A DNA stretch of 41,119 nt from Collimonas sp. OK242 (GCF_900107095.1 NZ_FNOR01000026.1:1-41119), one strand, 5' to 3'. Counted from the stretch's first letter, positions 1 to 7,856 are shown. Translations and numbers: made by a program. Notes: generated by a model from the letters alone, not told the origin.

Positions 1-663
1 TTCTGCGCCGCCGCCGCGCTGGTGATGACCCACATCTCGCGCATGTCGGAAGAACTGGTGATCTGGATGAGCCCGCGCATCGGCTTCATCGACATCGCCG
101 ACCGCTTCTGCACCGGCTCCTCGATCATGCCGCAGAAGAAAAATCCCGACGTGCCGGAACTGGCGCGCGGCAAGACCGGCAGAGTCAACGGCCATCTCAT
201 TGCCTTGCTGACCCTGATGAAGGGCCAGCCGCTGGCCTATAACAAGGACAACCAGGAAGACAAGGAACCCTTGTTCGACACCGTCGATACCCTGACCGAC
301 ACGCTGCGCATCTTTGCCGACATGGCGCGCGGCATCAGCGTCAAGCCGGAAGCCATGCGCGCCGCCGCCCTGCAAGGCTACGCCACCGCCACCGACCTGG
401 CCGACTACCTGGTCAAGAAAGGCTTGCCGTTCCGCGACGCCCATGAAGCCGTGGCGCGCGCCGTGCGCAGCTGCGTCGACCAGGCTTGCGACCTGAGCGA
501 TCTGTCGCTGGATCAATTGCGCGCATTCTCGCCCTTGATCGAGGATGACATTTTTGCGGTGCTGACACTGGAAGGCTCGGTGGCGGCGCGCGATCATATC
601 GGCGGCACCGCGCCGCGCCAGGTACGCCTGGCAATCCAGCATCTGCATCAGCAACTGGCTTGA
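1..663 (+). CDS. argH: Argininosuccinate lyase, C-terminal part (5' end outside window)
   Basis: Final step of arginine biosynthesis: cleaves argininosuccinate to arginine and fumarate in the cytosol as a homotetramer. The reading frame is open from base 1 and ends with TGA at 661-663, so about 220 residues are visible of a family usually near 460. The fumarase/aspartase superfamily signature [12 protein letters not shown] lies about 38 residues into the visible part (codons near bases 115-150); it forms the mobile loop carrying the catalytic serine. The following helices ([17 protein letters not shown], then the C-terminal domain with [18 protein letters not shown]) are typical of ArgH. The gene is probably monocistronic: 383 bp without a gene follow, beginning with inverted repeats. 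Identification is very secure; only the start is missing. Confidence 0.96.
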   Translation, partial: FCAAAALVMTHISRMSEELVIWMSPRIGFIDIADRFCTGSSIMPQKKNPDVPELARGKTGRVNGHLIALLTLMKGQPLAYNKDNQEDKEPLFDTVDTLTDTLRIFADMARGISVKPEAMRAAALQGYATATDLADYLVKKGLPFRDAHEAVARAVRSCVDQACDLSDLSLDQLRAFSPLIEDDIFAVLTLEGSVAARDHIGGTAPRQVRLAIQHLHQQLA

Positions 664-1046
664 TTCCATCTTTAGCATCATGGGATGCGCAATGTTTCCC
701 ATGATGCCAATTTGGCATAACGTCGCCAGCGCAACACCCGAACGCCGAGTATAATATGCGAAAACCGCGCAACAACTCGCCATAATCGACCAAAAGTCGC
801 AACACCTCCGCGTAAAACATCCGCTTTACCTGGCTTGTGAGCAATTTGAGCGCCAGGAATTTCTGACCGAAAATCCCTTATACTTTGTTCACTTTTGGTG
901 CGTCCACCCAGCACGCTCCGAAATAAAAACGCTAGCTGATTTCTTACTTCATAATGCTTTTCGGCAGCAGCTGCTCGCTGTCCGCTGCTGCCTGGAGACA
1001 CGTGGTAAGTCGTCGCTCAAAAAAACGGTACCTGGAGGATTTATAA
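664..1046. other. Gene-free stretch between argH and the LIV operon
   Basis: No convincing gene on either strand; the minus-strand frames here have no recognisable protein and no good ribosome site. It holds two overlapping inverted repeats just after argH (described separately). It also holds two AT-rich hexamers that could be -10 boxes for the downstream operon: TATAAT at 750-755 and TATACT at 879-884. Neither has a clear -35 partner at 16-18 bp, so no promoter is called. A strong ribosome site GGAGG lies at 1034-1038. Confidence 0.5.
675..718. terminator. Overlapping inverted repeats after argH (possible terminator)
   Basis: Arms GCATCATGGGA (675-685) and TCCCATGATGC (697-707) are perfectly complementary over 11 bp with an 11-nt loop, starting 11 bp after the argH stop. 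A second palindrome, ATGCCAA (704-710) with TTGGCAT (712-718), shares bases with the 3' arm, so the two folds exclude each other. No long T-run follows, so this is a weak intrinsic terminator at best, or a mutually exclusive switch or protein site. Confidence 0.35.
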
Positions 1047-2204
1047 ATGCGAGTCAACACACTCTTGAAAACACTCCCTTTGCTGATGCTTGCCGCCGGC
1101 CTGGGCAGCTCCGCGCATGCGGCCGACGTCAAGCTCGGCCTGGCCGCGGCGCTGACCGGACCAGCCGCCAAATACGGCGTCGCCATTAAAAACGGCTTTG
1201 CGCTGGCCGCCGATGAAGTCAACGCTGCCGGCGGCGTCAACGGCAACAAGCTGCAACTGATCATCGAAGACGAGCAAGGCAAAAAAGAAGAAGCGATCAA
1301 TGTCTTCAAGAAACTGATCTTCAAGGACAAGGCCTTGCTGGTATTCGGGCCTACCCTGTCCAACTCGGCATTCGCTGCCGACCCGATCGCCAATGCCGCC
1401 AAAGTAGTGGCGTTCGGCACCAGCAATACCGCCGACGGCATCACTGCCATGGGCCCGTTCACCTTCCGCAACTCCGTCATGGAAGCCGACGTTCTGCCGG
1501 TCACCACACGTGCCGCGGTCAAGCATTTCGGCATCAAGAAAGTCGCCATCATCTACGGTAACGATGACGCTTTCACCAAGAGCGGCTACGATGTTTTCAA
1601 GGGCACCCTGGCGGACCAGAAGATTGCGGTCACCACCACTGAAGCGTATGCCAAGGGCGACGTCGATTTCAAGGCGCAGCTGACCAAGATCAAAGCGTCG
1701 AATCCAGACGCCATCGTTTGCTCCTGCCTGACTGAAGAAGCGGCCAACATCATCCTGCAAACCCGCGCGCTGGGCATGAAGCAGCCGTTCATCGGCGGCA
1801 ACGGCCTGAACTCGCCGAAGCTGTTTGATATCGCCAAGGGCGCCGGCGACGACACCATCATGGGCAGTCCATGGTCGTCCGAGAACCTGACGCCGGCCAA
1901 CAAGGCATTCATCGCTGCCTACAAAGCCAAGTTCGGCAGCGATCCGGATCAGTTCGCTGCGCAAGCCTATGATGCTTTGCACGTTGTTGCCGCCGCCTTG
2001 AAGAACGTCAAGCTGAGCGGTGCGCTTGACAAGGACCGGATTGCGTTGCAACAGGCTCTGCCGGCAGTGAAGATCGAAGGCGCCACCGGCAAATTCGCAT
2101 TCCGCAAGGCGCCGCCGGTAACCGGCAAGGAAGTCGGCTATGACGCGCAACAGGAAGCGATTGTGAATATTGCCAAGGGTGGCAAGTTCGTATTGCTGAA
2201 GTAA
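1047..2204 (+). CDS. Periplasmic substrate-binding protein of LIV-type (hydrophobic amino acid) ABC transporter
   Basis: 385-residue LivJ/LivK-type periplasmic binding protein (Peripla_BP_6 fold) that should capture a branched-chain amino acid or a related amide and deliver it to LivHM. A classical Sec signal peptide fills residues 1-25, with positive residues, a hydrophobic core and cleavage after the Ala-His-Ala at 24-26. The mature protein starts with the family opening KLGLAAALTGPAAKYG and continues through the lobe sequence LVFGPTLSNSAFA. The start is set by GGAGG 8 bp upstream. It is first in the operon but is separated from livH by 244 bp holding two REP-like hairpins. That arrangement commonly allows the binding protein to be made in excess over the membrane parts. 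Substrate cannot be decided: the AmiS/UreI-type gene downstream makes a short-chain amide or urea a possible alternative. Confidence 0.9.
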   Translation: MRVNTLLKTLPLLMLAAGLGSSAHAADVKLGLAAALTGPAAKYGVAIKNGFALAADEVNAAGGVNGNKLQLIIEDEQGKKEEAINVFKKLIFKDKALLVFGPTLSNSAFAADPIANAAKVVAFGTSNTADGITAMGPFTFRNSVMEADVLPVTTRAAVKHFGIKKVAIIYGNDDAFTKSGYDVFKGTLADQKIAVTTTEAYAKGDVDFKAQLTKIKASNPDAIVCSCLTEEAANIILQTRALGMKQPFIGGNGLNSPKLFDIAKGAGDDTIMGSPWSSENLTPANKAFIAAYKAKFGSDPDQFAAQAYDALHVVAAALKNVKLSGALDKDRIALQQALPAVKIEGATGKFAFRKAPPVTGKEVGYDAQQEAIVNIAKGGKFVLLK

Positions 2205-2208
2205 CAGA

Positions 2209-2271
2209 GTTAATAGGGGACAGAGTTTACGAGTCGCCGCCGTGCGACGAGTTACTCTGTCCCCTATTAAC
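2209..2271. repeat. REP-like hairpin, GGGGACAGAGT type
   Basis: Perfect 18-bp arms GTTAATAGGGGACAGAGT (2209-2226) and ACTCTGTCCCCTATTAAC (2254-2271) begin 5 bp after the stop of the binding-protein gene. The spacer has a small inner stem (GTCGC 2233-2237 / GCGAC 2244-2248). The GGGG(A/T)CAGAGT core resembles repeats that accompany REP-associated tyrosine transposases in many proteobacteria, from memory. In the transcript it would form a very stable stem that could protect the 3' end of the upstream message. Confidence 0.7.
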
Positions 2272-2349
2272 GGCGTCCGGAGAAAGAATGGCGGCAGTTG
2301 CGCCAACCAGAACATCGGATCCACTGCAGAATTTTGTACTCCGTGGTCC

Positions 2350-2415
2350 GTTAATTGGGGTCAGAGTAATTTACGACGATACAACTGTCGTAAAAAAACT
2401 CCGACCCCAATTAAC
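2350..2415. repeat. REP-like hairpin, GGGGTCAGAGT type
   Basis: Arms GTTAATTGGGGTCAGAGT (2350-2367) and ACTCCGACCCCAATTAAC (2398-2415) pair over 18 bp with one mismatch (2363 against 2402). Inside, TTTACGAC (2370-2377) pairs perfectly with GTCGTAAA (2387-2394), giving a nested stem with a 9-nt loop. It is a sister of the element at 2209-2271, differing in the core (GGGGTCAGAGT against GGGGACAGAGT), and ends 33 bp before livH. Confidence 0.7.
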
Positions 2416-2448
2416 TGCATTTGCGGCTGATTTTTAGAAAAAAACTCC

Positions 2449-3330
2449 ATGCTTGAACAACAACTCATCAACGCCCTTTCGCTGGGCAGCGTCTATGCGC
2501 TGTTTGCCTTGGGTTTCACGCTGGTCTTCGGCGTGCTGGGCGTGATCAATTTATCGCACGGCGCCATTTTCATGCTGGGCAGCTACGCGGCGTTGCTGCT
2601 GGTGGAACATCTGGCGCTGCCGCTGTGGCTGGCGATGCTGGCGGCGATGCTGGCGTCGGGGCTGATCGGGCTGCTGGTCGACTATCTGGTGCTGAAGCCG
2701 CTGCGCGCACGCAACGCTCCGCATCTGGCGCCGATGATCGCCACCATCGGCGTCGCCACCATCCTTACCAGCCTGGCGCAAGGTTTGTTTGGCGCCGAAA
2801 ACAAGCGTTTCCCGGTTGGCACCATTCCGGAAGACAGCTATAACTGGGGCCATCTGCATGTCACCGCGGTGCAAATCGGCATCGTCCTGATTTCCTTCAT
2901 CCTGATGCTGGTGCTGCTGGCGGTCATGCGCCGCACCCAGCTCGGCCGTGCCTTGCGCGCGATTGCCGAATCGCCGAAAGCAGCATACCTGCTCGGCATC
3001 AATGTCGAAGGGCTGTTCTACCTGACTTCGTTCGCCGCCGCCGCCCTGGGCGGCGCCGCCGGCGTGCTGGTCGGCCTGTCGTTCAACGCGATCACGCCGT
3101 TCATGGGCCAGCCGATGCTGCACAAAGGCATCGCCGTCATCATCCTCGGCGGCATGGGCGACATTCGCGGCGCCATGATTGCCGGCCTGTTCCTCGGTTT
3201 CGCCGAGGTGCTGACGGTAGCCTATATTTCCAGCGATTTCCGCGACGCCGTGGGGTTCGGATTGCTGTTTCTGATTTTACTGGTCAAGCCTTCCGGGATG
3301 TTTGGCAAAGTACTGGAAAGGAAGGCCTGA
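2449..3330 (+). CDS. livH: LIV-type ABC transporter permease, LivH family
   Basis: Inner-membrane permease of the branched-chain amino acid type importer; pairs with LivM. It has 293 residues, the usual size, and is almost entirely hydrophobic with about eight membrane segments. It opens with the LivH hallmark LEQQLINALSLGSVYALFALG and continues with FGVLGVINLSHGA. The cytoplasmic coupling stretch is RTQLGRALRAIAESPKAAYLLGIN, shortened here to its conserved centre RALRAIAES. The start ATG at 2449 has only a poor ribosome site (GAAAAAAACT), so translation may be modest compared with the binding protein. It ends one base before the livM ATG at 3332, and the four downstream genes are tightly coupled. 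Confidence 0.95.
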   Translation: MLEQQLINALSLGSVYALFALGFTLVFGVLGVINLSHGAIFMLGSYAALLLVEHLALPLWLAMLAAMLASGLIGLLVDYLVLKPLRARNAPHLAPMIATIGVATILTSLAQGLFGAENKRFPVGTIPEDSYNWGHLHVTAVQIGIVLISFILMLVLLAVMRRTQLGRALRAIAESPKAAYLLGINVEGLFYLTSFAAAALGGAAGVLVGLSFNAITPFMGQPMLHKGIAVIILGGMGDIRGAMIAGLFLGFAEVLTVAYISSDFRDAVGFGLLFLILLVKPSGMFGKVLERKA

Positions 3331-3331
3331 C

Positions 3332-4252
3332 ATGAGCGAACTGCTTACAACGGTCGGCGCTGCCGGCTTCCTGGATTGGTGGGATGGTTTCTGGTCTACC
3401 TACAACACCGTCATTTTCAGCCTCGGCGTCAACGCCATGCTGGCGCTCTCGATTTATGTCACCCTGTCGTGCGGCCTGCTGTCGCTGGCCAATGCAGCGT
3501 TCATGGGCATCGGCGCTTATGCCGCCTCGCTGATCAGCATGCAGACCGGCCTGCCGTTTCCGGCGGCGCTGGCCATCGGCGGCGCATTGCCGGCGCTGGT
3601 GGCGCTGATCATCGGCATTCCAACCTTGCGCCTGTCCGGCGTCTATCTGGCGATGGCGACCCTCGGTTTCGGCGAGGTGGTAAGAGTGGTGGTGCTCAAC
3701 ATGGATATCACCGGCGGCCCGCTCGGCCTGAACGGCATTCCCTTGAAAACCGAATGGTGGCACATCGTGTTGCTGCTGGCGCTTACGCTGTACATCCTGG
3801 CGCGCATCCGCCGTTCGAAAATCGGCCGCGCCTTCGAAGCCATCAAGGAAGATGAAGTTGCGGCGCGCCTGATGGGCGTCAATGTCGCCGGCTACAAGCT
3901 GCTGGCGTTTGTCGTCGGCGCCGCCATTGCCGGCGTGGCCGGCGGCCTCAACGCCCACTACACTTTCACCATCGGCCCCGGCAACTATGCTTTCGAAAAC
4001 GCCGTCGAGATCCTGACCATGGCCGTGTTCGGCGGCACTAGCACCCTGATCGGCCCGACCCTAGGCGGCATGGTGCTGACGCTGCTGCCGGAAGTGCTGC
4101 GCGATTTCAACAGCTATCGGTCGGTCGTCAACGGCTTGATCCTGGTGCTGGTGATCCTGTATCTGCCGAAGGGCATCTGGGATCCGCGCCGAATTCAAAG
4201 CTTGACCCGCGCATTTTTCCAGCGCAAGGCGCAGGCTGGAGGAAACCGCTAA
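3332..4252 (+). CDS. livM: LIV-type ABC transporter permease, LivM family
   Basis: Second inner-membrane permease of the importer, 306 residues with this start. The ATG at 3332 is chosen because a strong site GGAAAGGAAGG (3316-3325) precedes it and the livH stop is at 3328-3330; an in-frame ATG at 3302 lies inside livH and has no ribosome site. Conserved LivM blocks are visible: LSLANAAFMGIGAYAASL near residues 48-65, LRLSGVYLAMATLGFGE near 99-115, the coupling region RRSKIGRAFEAIKEDEVAA, and the C-terminal GGTSTLIGPTLGG. Its stop overlaps the livG start (TAATG), implying translational coupling. Confidence 0.95.
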   Translation: MSELLTTVGAAGFLDWWDGFWSTYNTVIFSLGVNAMLALSIYVTLSCGLLSLANAAFMGIGAYAASLISMQTGLPFPAALAIGGALPALVALIIGIPTLRLSGVYLAMATLGFGEVVRVVVLNMDITGGPLGLNGIPLKTEWWHIVLLLALTLYILARIRRSKIGRAFEAIKEDEVAARLMGVNVAGYKLLAFVVGAAIAGVAGGLNAHYTFTIGPGNYAFENAVEILTMAVFGGTSTLIGPTLGGMVLTLLPEVLRDFNSYRSVVNGLILVLVILYLPKGIWDPRRIQSLTRAFFQRKAQAGGNR

Positions 4253-5013
4253 TGCTGCAACTCAAAAACATCAGCAAGAACTTCGGCGGCCTGCAGGTTT
4301 TGCAAGACGTCAACTTCAATGTCCCGCAAGGCGGCATCTTTGGCCTGATCGGTCCTAACGGCGCCGGCAAGACCACCGTCTTCAACCTGATCACCGGTTT
4401 GCTGCGCGCCTCCGGCGGCGCGATCGAATTCGACGGCCAGGACATCGGCAAGGTCGCAGCGCACAAGATTACCGAACGCGGCATCGCCCGCACGTTCCAG
4501 AACATCCGCGTGTTCAAGGAAATGACCTTGCTGGAAAACGTCGTGGTCGGCATGCACGATCATATGCATTACGGCTTCGGCAGCCTGCTGCTCAATCTTG
4601 GCGGCTTCAGAAAGATCGAAGCCCAGGCACGCGAGCGGGCATTGGAATTATTGTCCTGGGTGCGTTTGGATCACAAGGCGCAGATGCTGGCCGACAGCCT
4701 CTCCTACGGCGAGCAGCGCAAGCTGGAATTCGCCCGGGCGCTGGCGACCAAGCCGAAACTGTTGCTGCTCGACGAGCCGGTCGCAGGCATGAATCCCGCC
4801 GAAAAAACCGAGCTGATGACGGAGATCCTGAACATCAAGCAGCGCGGCTTCAGCATCTTCATGATCGAGCACGACATGCGTTTCGTGATGGGCCTGTGCG
4901 ACCGCATCGCGGTGCTCAACTTCGGCCGCATCATCGCCGAAGGCAGCCCCGATCAGATCAAGAATAACCAGGAGGTGATTGAAGCCTACCTGGGTAAGGA
5001 AGACGCAGAATGA
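4252..5013 (+). CDS. livG: LIV-type ABC transporter ATP-binding protein LivG
   Basis: Cytoplasmic ATPase subunit, 253 residues. Walker A GPNGAGKTT sits at about residues 35-43. The LivG-specific insertion TERGIARTFQNIRVFKEMTLLENV follows (centre RTFQNIRVF). The ABC signature is LSYGEQRKLE, and Walker B is LLLLDEPVAGMNP with the LivG-type GMNP. The H-loop histidine is in MIEHDMRFVM. The gene starts on the last base of the livM stop and its own stop overlaps the livF start (ATGA), so all four genes form one translationally coupled unit. Hydrolysis with LivF drives import. Confidence 0.96.
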   Translation: MLQLKNISKNFGGLQVLQDVNFNVPQGGIFGLIGPNGAGKTTVFNLITGLLRASGGAIEFDGQDIGKVAAHKITERGIARTFQNIRVFKEMTLLENVVVGMHDHMHYGFGSLLLNLGGFRKIEAQARERALELLSWVRLDHKAQMLADSLSYGEQRKLEFARALATKPKLLLLDEPVAGMNPAEKTELMTEILNIKQRGFSIFMIEHDMRFVMGLCDRIAVLNFGRIIAEGSPDQIKNNQEVIEAYLGKEDAE

Positions 5014-5747
5014 AGGCCGCAGCGAACATGAACAAGACACCGATTCTGCAAGTGCAGGACCTGGCGGTTTCATACGGCCATATCGAGGCGGTCAAAGGCA
5101 TCGACCTGACGCTCAATGAAGGCGAAATCACCGCGCTGGTAGGCGCTAACGGCGCCGGCAAAAGCACTGCCCTGCTCGCCATCTCCGGCCTGCTGAAACC
5201 AAGCCGCGGCCAGGTGCTGTTCAATCAGCAAGACCTGACCAGGCTGGCGCCGCACAAGATCGTCCAGAGCGGCGTAGTACAGGTAGCCGAGGGCCGCGCC
5301 ACGCTCACCACCCTGAGCATCGCCGAAAACCTGGCTCTGGGCGCATACACCCGCAAGGACAAGGCGCAGATCGGCAAGGATCTGGACTGGGTGTATTCCT
5401 TGTTCCCTGTGCTGCAACGACGCAAGGATGGCCTGGCCGGCAATCTGTCCGGCGGCGAACAGCAGATGCTGGCCATCGGCCGCGCGCTGATGGCCAAGCC
5501 GCGTGTGCTATTGCTGGATGAACCGTCGATGGGCTTGGCGCCATTGCTGGTGCAGGAGATTTTCCGCATCGTCAAGGAAATCAACCGCACCGGCCTGACG
5601 ATTCTGCTGGTCGAACAAAACGTCCGGCAAGCGCTGCGCATCGCCCAGCGCGGCTATGTACTGGAAACCGGCAAGATCGTGCTGGCTGACAGCGGCAGCA
5701 ACTTGCTGAACAATCCCAAGGTGCTGGAAGCGTATCTGGGGGGCTGA
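5010..5747 (+). CDS. livF: LIV-type ABC transporter ATP-binding protein LivF
   Basis: Second ATPase of the importer, 245 residues. Walker A is GANGAGKS near residues 49-56. The signature is LSGGEQQMLAIGRAL, Walker B is LLLDEPSMGLAP, a hallmark of LivF, and the switch histidine is replaced by the usual LivF form LLVEQN. The ATG at 5010 overlaps the livG stop (ATGA); a second in-frame ATG at 5028 is possible and would remove six residues ahead of the conserved start ILQVQDLAVSYG. It is the last gene of the operon; a hairpin follows 62 bp after the stop. Confidence 0.95.
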   Translation: MKAAANMNKTPILQVQDLAVSYGHIEAVKGIDLTLNEGEITALVGANGAGKSTALLAISGLLKPSRGQVLFNQQDLTRLAPHKIVQSGVVQVAEGRATLTTLSIAENLALGAYTRKDKAQIGKDLDWVYSLFPVLQRRKDGLAGNLSGGEQQMLAIGRALMAKPRVLLLDEPSMGLAPLLVQEIFRIVKEINRTGLTILLVEQNVRQALRIAQRGYVLETGKIVLADSGSNLLNNPKVLEAYLGG

Positions 5748-5809
5748 CCTGCCCGTCTATGCCATCCTCGCATTAAACTCCGCATTAATCCTATGTGGCG
5801 ATCAAATTC

Positions 5810-5833
5810 AAGGCCAATATTCATATTGGCCTT
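5810..5833 (+). terminator. Probable intrinsic terminator of the LIV operon
   Basis: AAGGCCAATAT (5810-5820) and ATATTGGCCTT (5823-5833) are perfect 11-bp arms around TC; a realistic hairpin leaves a 4-6 nt loop. The tail (CTTATGCATTT) is moderately T-rich. It lies between livF and the next gene on the same strand, where a terminator is expected. Confidence 0.55.
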
Positions 5834-5935
5834 ATGCATTTCCGACACACCTGCATATAGGTGAATCGGGTATCTTCCCTGCAAGTTCGGAAAATCCGAC
5901 AAAACCATCGATAGTCTTGCAGAAGGAAATAAACC

Positions 5936-6424
5936 ATGTTGGGCATTGCTCTCCTGTTCATCGGCGCGGTGCTAGTCGTCAATGGCGTCGGCTTGACCGG
6001 CCGCATCGAGGCGCGTGAAAACGCCGTCTTCAATTTTCTGGTCGGCATCCTGGCGCTGTTCATCAGTTTGCTGGGCCTGGTCCGCAGCGTCGACAATGCC
6101 GGTTACCTCAGTGCTGCGACTGGCCTGCTGTTTGCATTCACCTATCTGTATCTGGCGGCGGTGCAATGGAAAGGCATGAACGGCAGAGGTTTAGGCTGGT
6201 ATTGCCTGTTTGTCGCCATCAATACCTTGCCGATGGCGTGGCTGGCCGTGAGCCAGGATATCCGTTCTACCGTGATGTGGCTGGCATGGGGCGCGCTGTG
6301 GTTCCTATTTTTCCTGGCTATGGCGCTTCAAAAAAGCATCCGCTCCCTCGGCCCCATCACCGCGATAATCGGGATTTTTTCGTGCTGGATTCCGGGCTTT
6401 TTAATGCTGGCCGGCCACTGGTAA
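5936..6424 (+). CDS. AmiS/UreI family transporter (urea or short-chain amide channel)
   Basis: 162-residue protein with six evident membrane segments and very few charged residues, the size and topology of the AmiS/UreI family. Recognisable blocks are the N-terminal GVGLTGRIEARENAVFN, the central FAFTYLYLAAVQW and GRGLGWYCLFVA. Family members are inner-membrane channels for urea (UreI of Helicobacter) or short-chain amides (AmiS of Pseudomonas). No urease or amidase gene is in the window, so the substrate is open. It is preceded by a good ribosome site (AGAAGGA at 5921-5927) and stands alone behind the LIV operon's terminator-like hairpin. The periplasmic histidines that gate Helicobacter UreI are not evident. 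Confidence 0.82.
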   Translation: MLGIALLFIGAVLVVNGVGLTGRIEARENAVFNFLVGILALFISLLGLVRSVDNAGYLSAATGLLFAFTYLYLAAVQWKGMNGRGLGWYCLFVAINTLPMAWLAVSQDIRSTVMWLAWGALWFLFFLAMALQKSIRSLGPITAIIGIFSCWIPGFLMLAGHW

Positions 6425-6435
6425 AAAAGCAGTTA

Positions 6436-6620
6436 CTACAGGCTGCCCCAGCGTTCCACCGCAGGTTCGGCCAGCGCCCATTTCCACACTTCGTCGCTGC
6501 TTGCATGCCGAGACCGATACCGGCCGCTGCCGAACTGCCCTCGGTCACGACGGAACTACACGCACTCAACATCACCACGCTACCCAACACCAGCCAACCA
6601 CTTGTCTGCTTTAACTGCAT
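6436..6620 (-). pseudogene. Internally deleted remnant of a small lipoprotein gene
   Basis: Read on the minus strand from the ATG at 6620, the frame gives MQLKQTSGWLVLGSVVMLSAC, here split as a lipoprotein signal with lipobox LSAC, then CSSVVTEGSSAAAGIGLGMQA. Near base 6500 the sense changes frame: in the next frame the sequence reads SDEVWKWALAEPAVERWGSL followed by a stop at 6438-6436. Both ends match, from memory, a Burkholderiales lipoprotein family of about 150 residues that starts CSSVVTEG and ends in WKWA.AEPA..RWG.L. The middle, roughly 90-100 residues, is missing and the halves are out of frame. I therefore read it as a decayed gene. Left in frame, the first half would run on as an unrelated Cys-rich tail, which argues against function. 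Confidence 0.55.
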
Positions 6621-6805
6621 TACCGAATCCAATATGCAAGCACCGGCCACGGAGGCATCGGTAGGCCTCGGTCAAAACAGCTGCTTGGCGTGCATAACAA
6701 TCTCCCGTAGATGAACCCGCTATTTAAGCGGAGTTGCCGCGCCAGCGAAGCAGGTGAATCATTTGGCAGCAGCTAGCCACGGTTCGATACACGATGTTGC
6801 GCGGC

Positions 6806-6824
6806 GCAATGTGTCGCACATTGC
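6806..6824. terminator. Hairpin with T-rich tail upstream of the exporter genes
   Basis: GCAATGTG (6806-6813) and CACATTGC (6817-6824) pair perfectly around a 3-nt loop and are followed by TTTATTATT. It resembles a plus-strand terminator, but no intact plus-strand gene ends nearby except the AmiS/UreI gene 380 bp away. It may instead be an operator for the exporter genes. Confidence 0.35.
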
Positions 6825-6902
6825 TTTATTATTAGCGACTTATATTGCCATCATACCTCCCCACGTCACCTAATCGACTGACTAATTGATTGATTCAACC
6901 TC

Positions 6903-7856
6903 ATGATAAAAATCTCCGGCCTTACCTTCGATTACCCCGGTCACCGCGCTTTGCATCAGGTCAGCCTGCAGGTAGAGACTGGCAGCGTGACCGCGCTGGT
7001 CGGCTCCAACGGCGCCGGCAAAACCACGCTGATGCGCTGCATTGCGGGCCTGGAAACACCGCTCTCAGGTTCGATCAGCGTGGCTGGCATGGATGTGCTG
7101 GAACAGCCGCGTGAAGTACATCGGATCATGGGTTACCTGTCCGATTTCTATGGCTTGTATCAAGCGCTGACAGTGGCGCAATGTTTTGAATACGCGGCCG
7201 CCGCCCAAGGTTTGCCGGCAGCGGCGATCCCGCAGGCGATCCAGACTACCGCGCAGCAGCTGGGACTGACAGAACGCCTGCAACAGACCTGCGACAAGCT
7301 GTCGCGCGGCTTGCGCCAGCGCGTCGCCATCGGCCAGGCCATCATTCACGGTCCGAAAATCCTGCTGCTGGACGAACCGGCGTCAGGCCTCGACCCGGAA
7401 GCGCGCGCCAGCCTGGCCGGACTGTTTCGGCAGTTGCAAGCGCAGGGCATGACGCTGCTGGTATCGTCGCATATCCTGGCGGAACTGGATGAATATTCGA
7501 CCCATATGCTGGCACTACGCGATGGCAAAGTGCTGGAATATCGCGCGCTGGCGCACGACAGCACCGAACTCGTTCGGCACAAATCGCTGCGGATCACCCT
7601 GGCTCAAGCCAATCCCGGCTTGCGCGCGCAACTGGCCGCCGAGCCGTCGGTGCAGATAAGCGCCAGCGACGAGCGTAGCGCCGATTTCATCTTCAGCGGC
7701 GACGAGCACGCCCAGGCGGCATTGCTGGCGCGCCTGATAGCCGGCGGATTGACGGTTGCCAGCTACGCCGATCAAAAGGAAAACCTGCAGCAATCGTATC
7801 TGCGCTCAGTCGCCAGCTATGAAAATAACGGACAAACCGCCAGGAGCGCATCATGA
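6903..7856 (+). CDS. ABC transporter ATP-binding protein (ABC-2 exporter type)
   Basis: 317-residue ATPase with Walker A GSNGAGKTT near residues 36-44, Q-loop region MGYLSDFYGLY, signature LSRGLRQRV, Walker B ILLLDEPASGLDP and switch histidine in VSSHILAEL. This arrangement, with LSRGxxQR and a C-terminal extension of about 80 residues after the ATPase core, is typical of CcmA/NatA-type subunits of ABC-2 exporters. The ATG at 6903 has no visible ribosome site (upstream GATTGATTCAACCTC), so the message may be leaderless or weakly translated. The stop overlaps the permease start (ATGA). The cargo is not predictable. Confidence 0.9.
   Translation: MIKISGLTFDYPGHRALHQVSLQVETGSVTALVGSNGAGKTTLMRCIAGLETPLSGSISVAGMDVLEQPREVHRIMGYLSDFYGLYQALTVAQCFEYAAAAQGLPAAAIPQAIQTTAQQLGLTERLQQTCDKLSRGLRQRVAIGQAIIHGPKILLLDEPASGLDPEARASLAGLFRQLQAQGMTLLVSSHILAELDEYSTHMLALRDGKVLEYRALAHDSTELVRHKSLRITLAQANPGLRAQLAAEPSVQISASDERSADFIFSGDEHAQAALLARLIAGGLTVASYADQKENLQQSYLRSVASYENNGQTARSAS

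Larger units (their letters stand above)
6425..6902. other. Gene-poor stretch around the lipoprotein remnant
   Basis: Apart from the minus-strand remnant (6436-6620) and the hairpin at 6806-6824, I see no gene. The last 60 bp before the exporter genes are AT-rich (repeated TTGATT/GACTAATTG motifs) but no clear -35/-10 pair or ribosome site could be assigned. Confidence 0.5.

Noticed and set aside
1041-2324. Long minus-strand frame (over 400 codons) opposite the LIV binding-protein gene
   Set aside because: It is the shadow of a well-supported gene with signal peptide and family motifs; its protein has no recognisable domain and a composition typical of antisense GC-rich frames.
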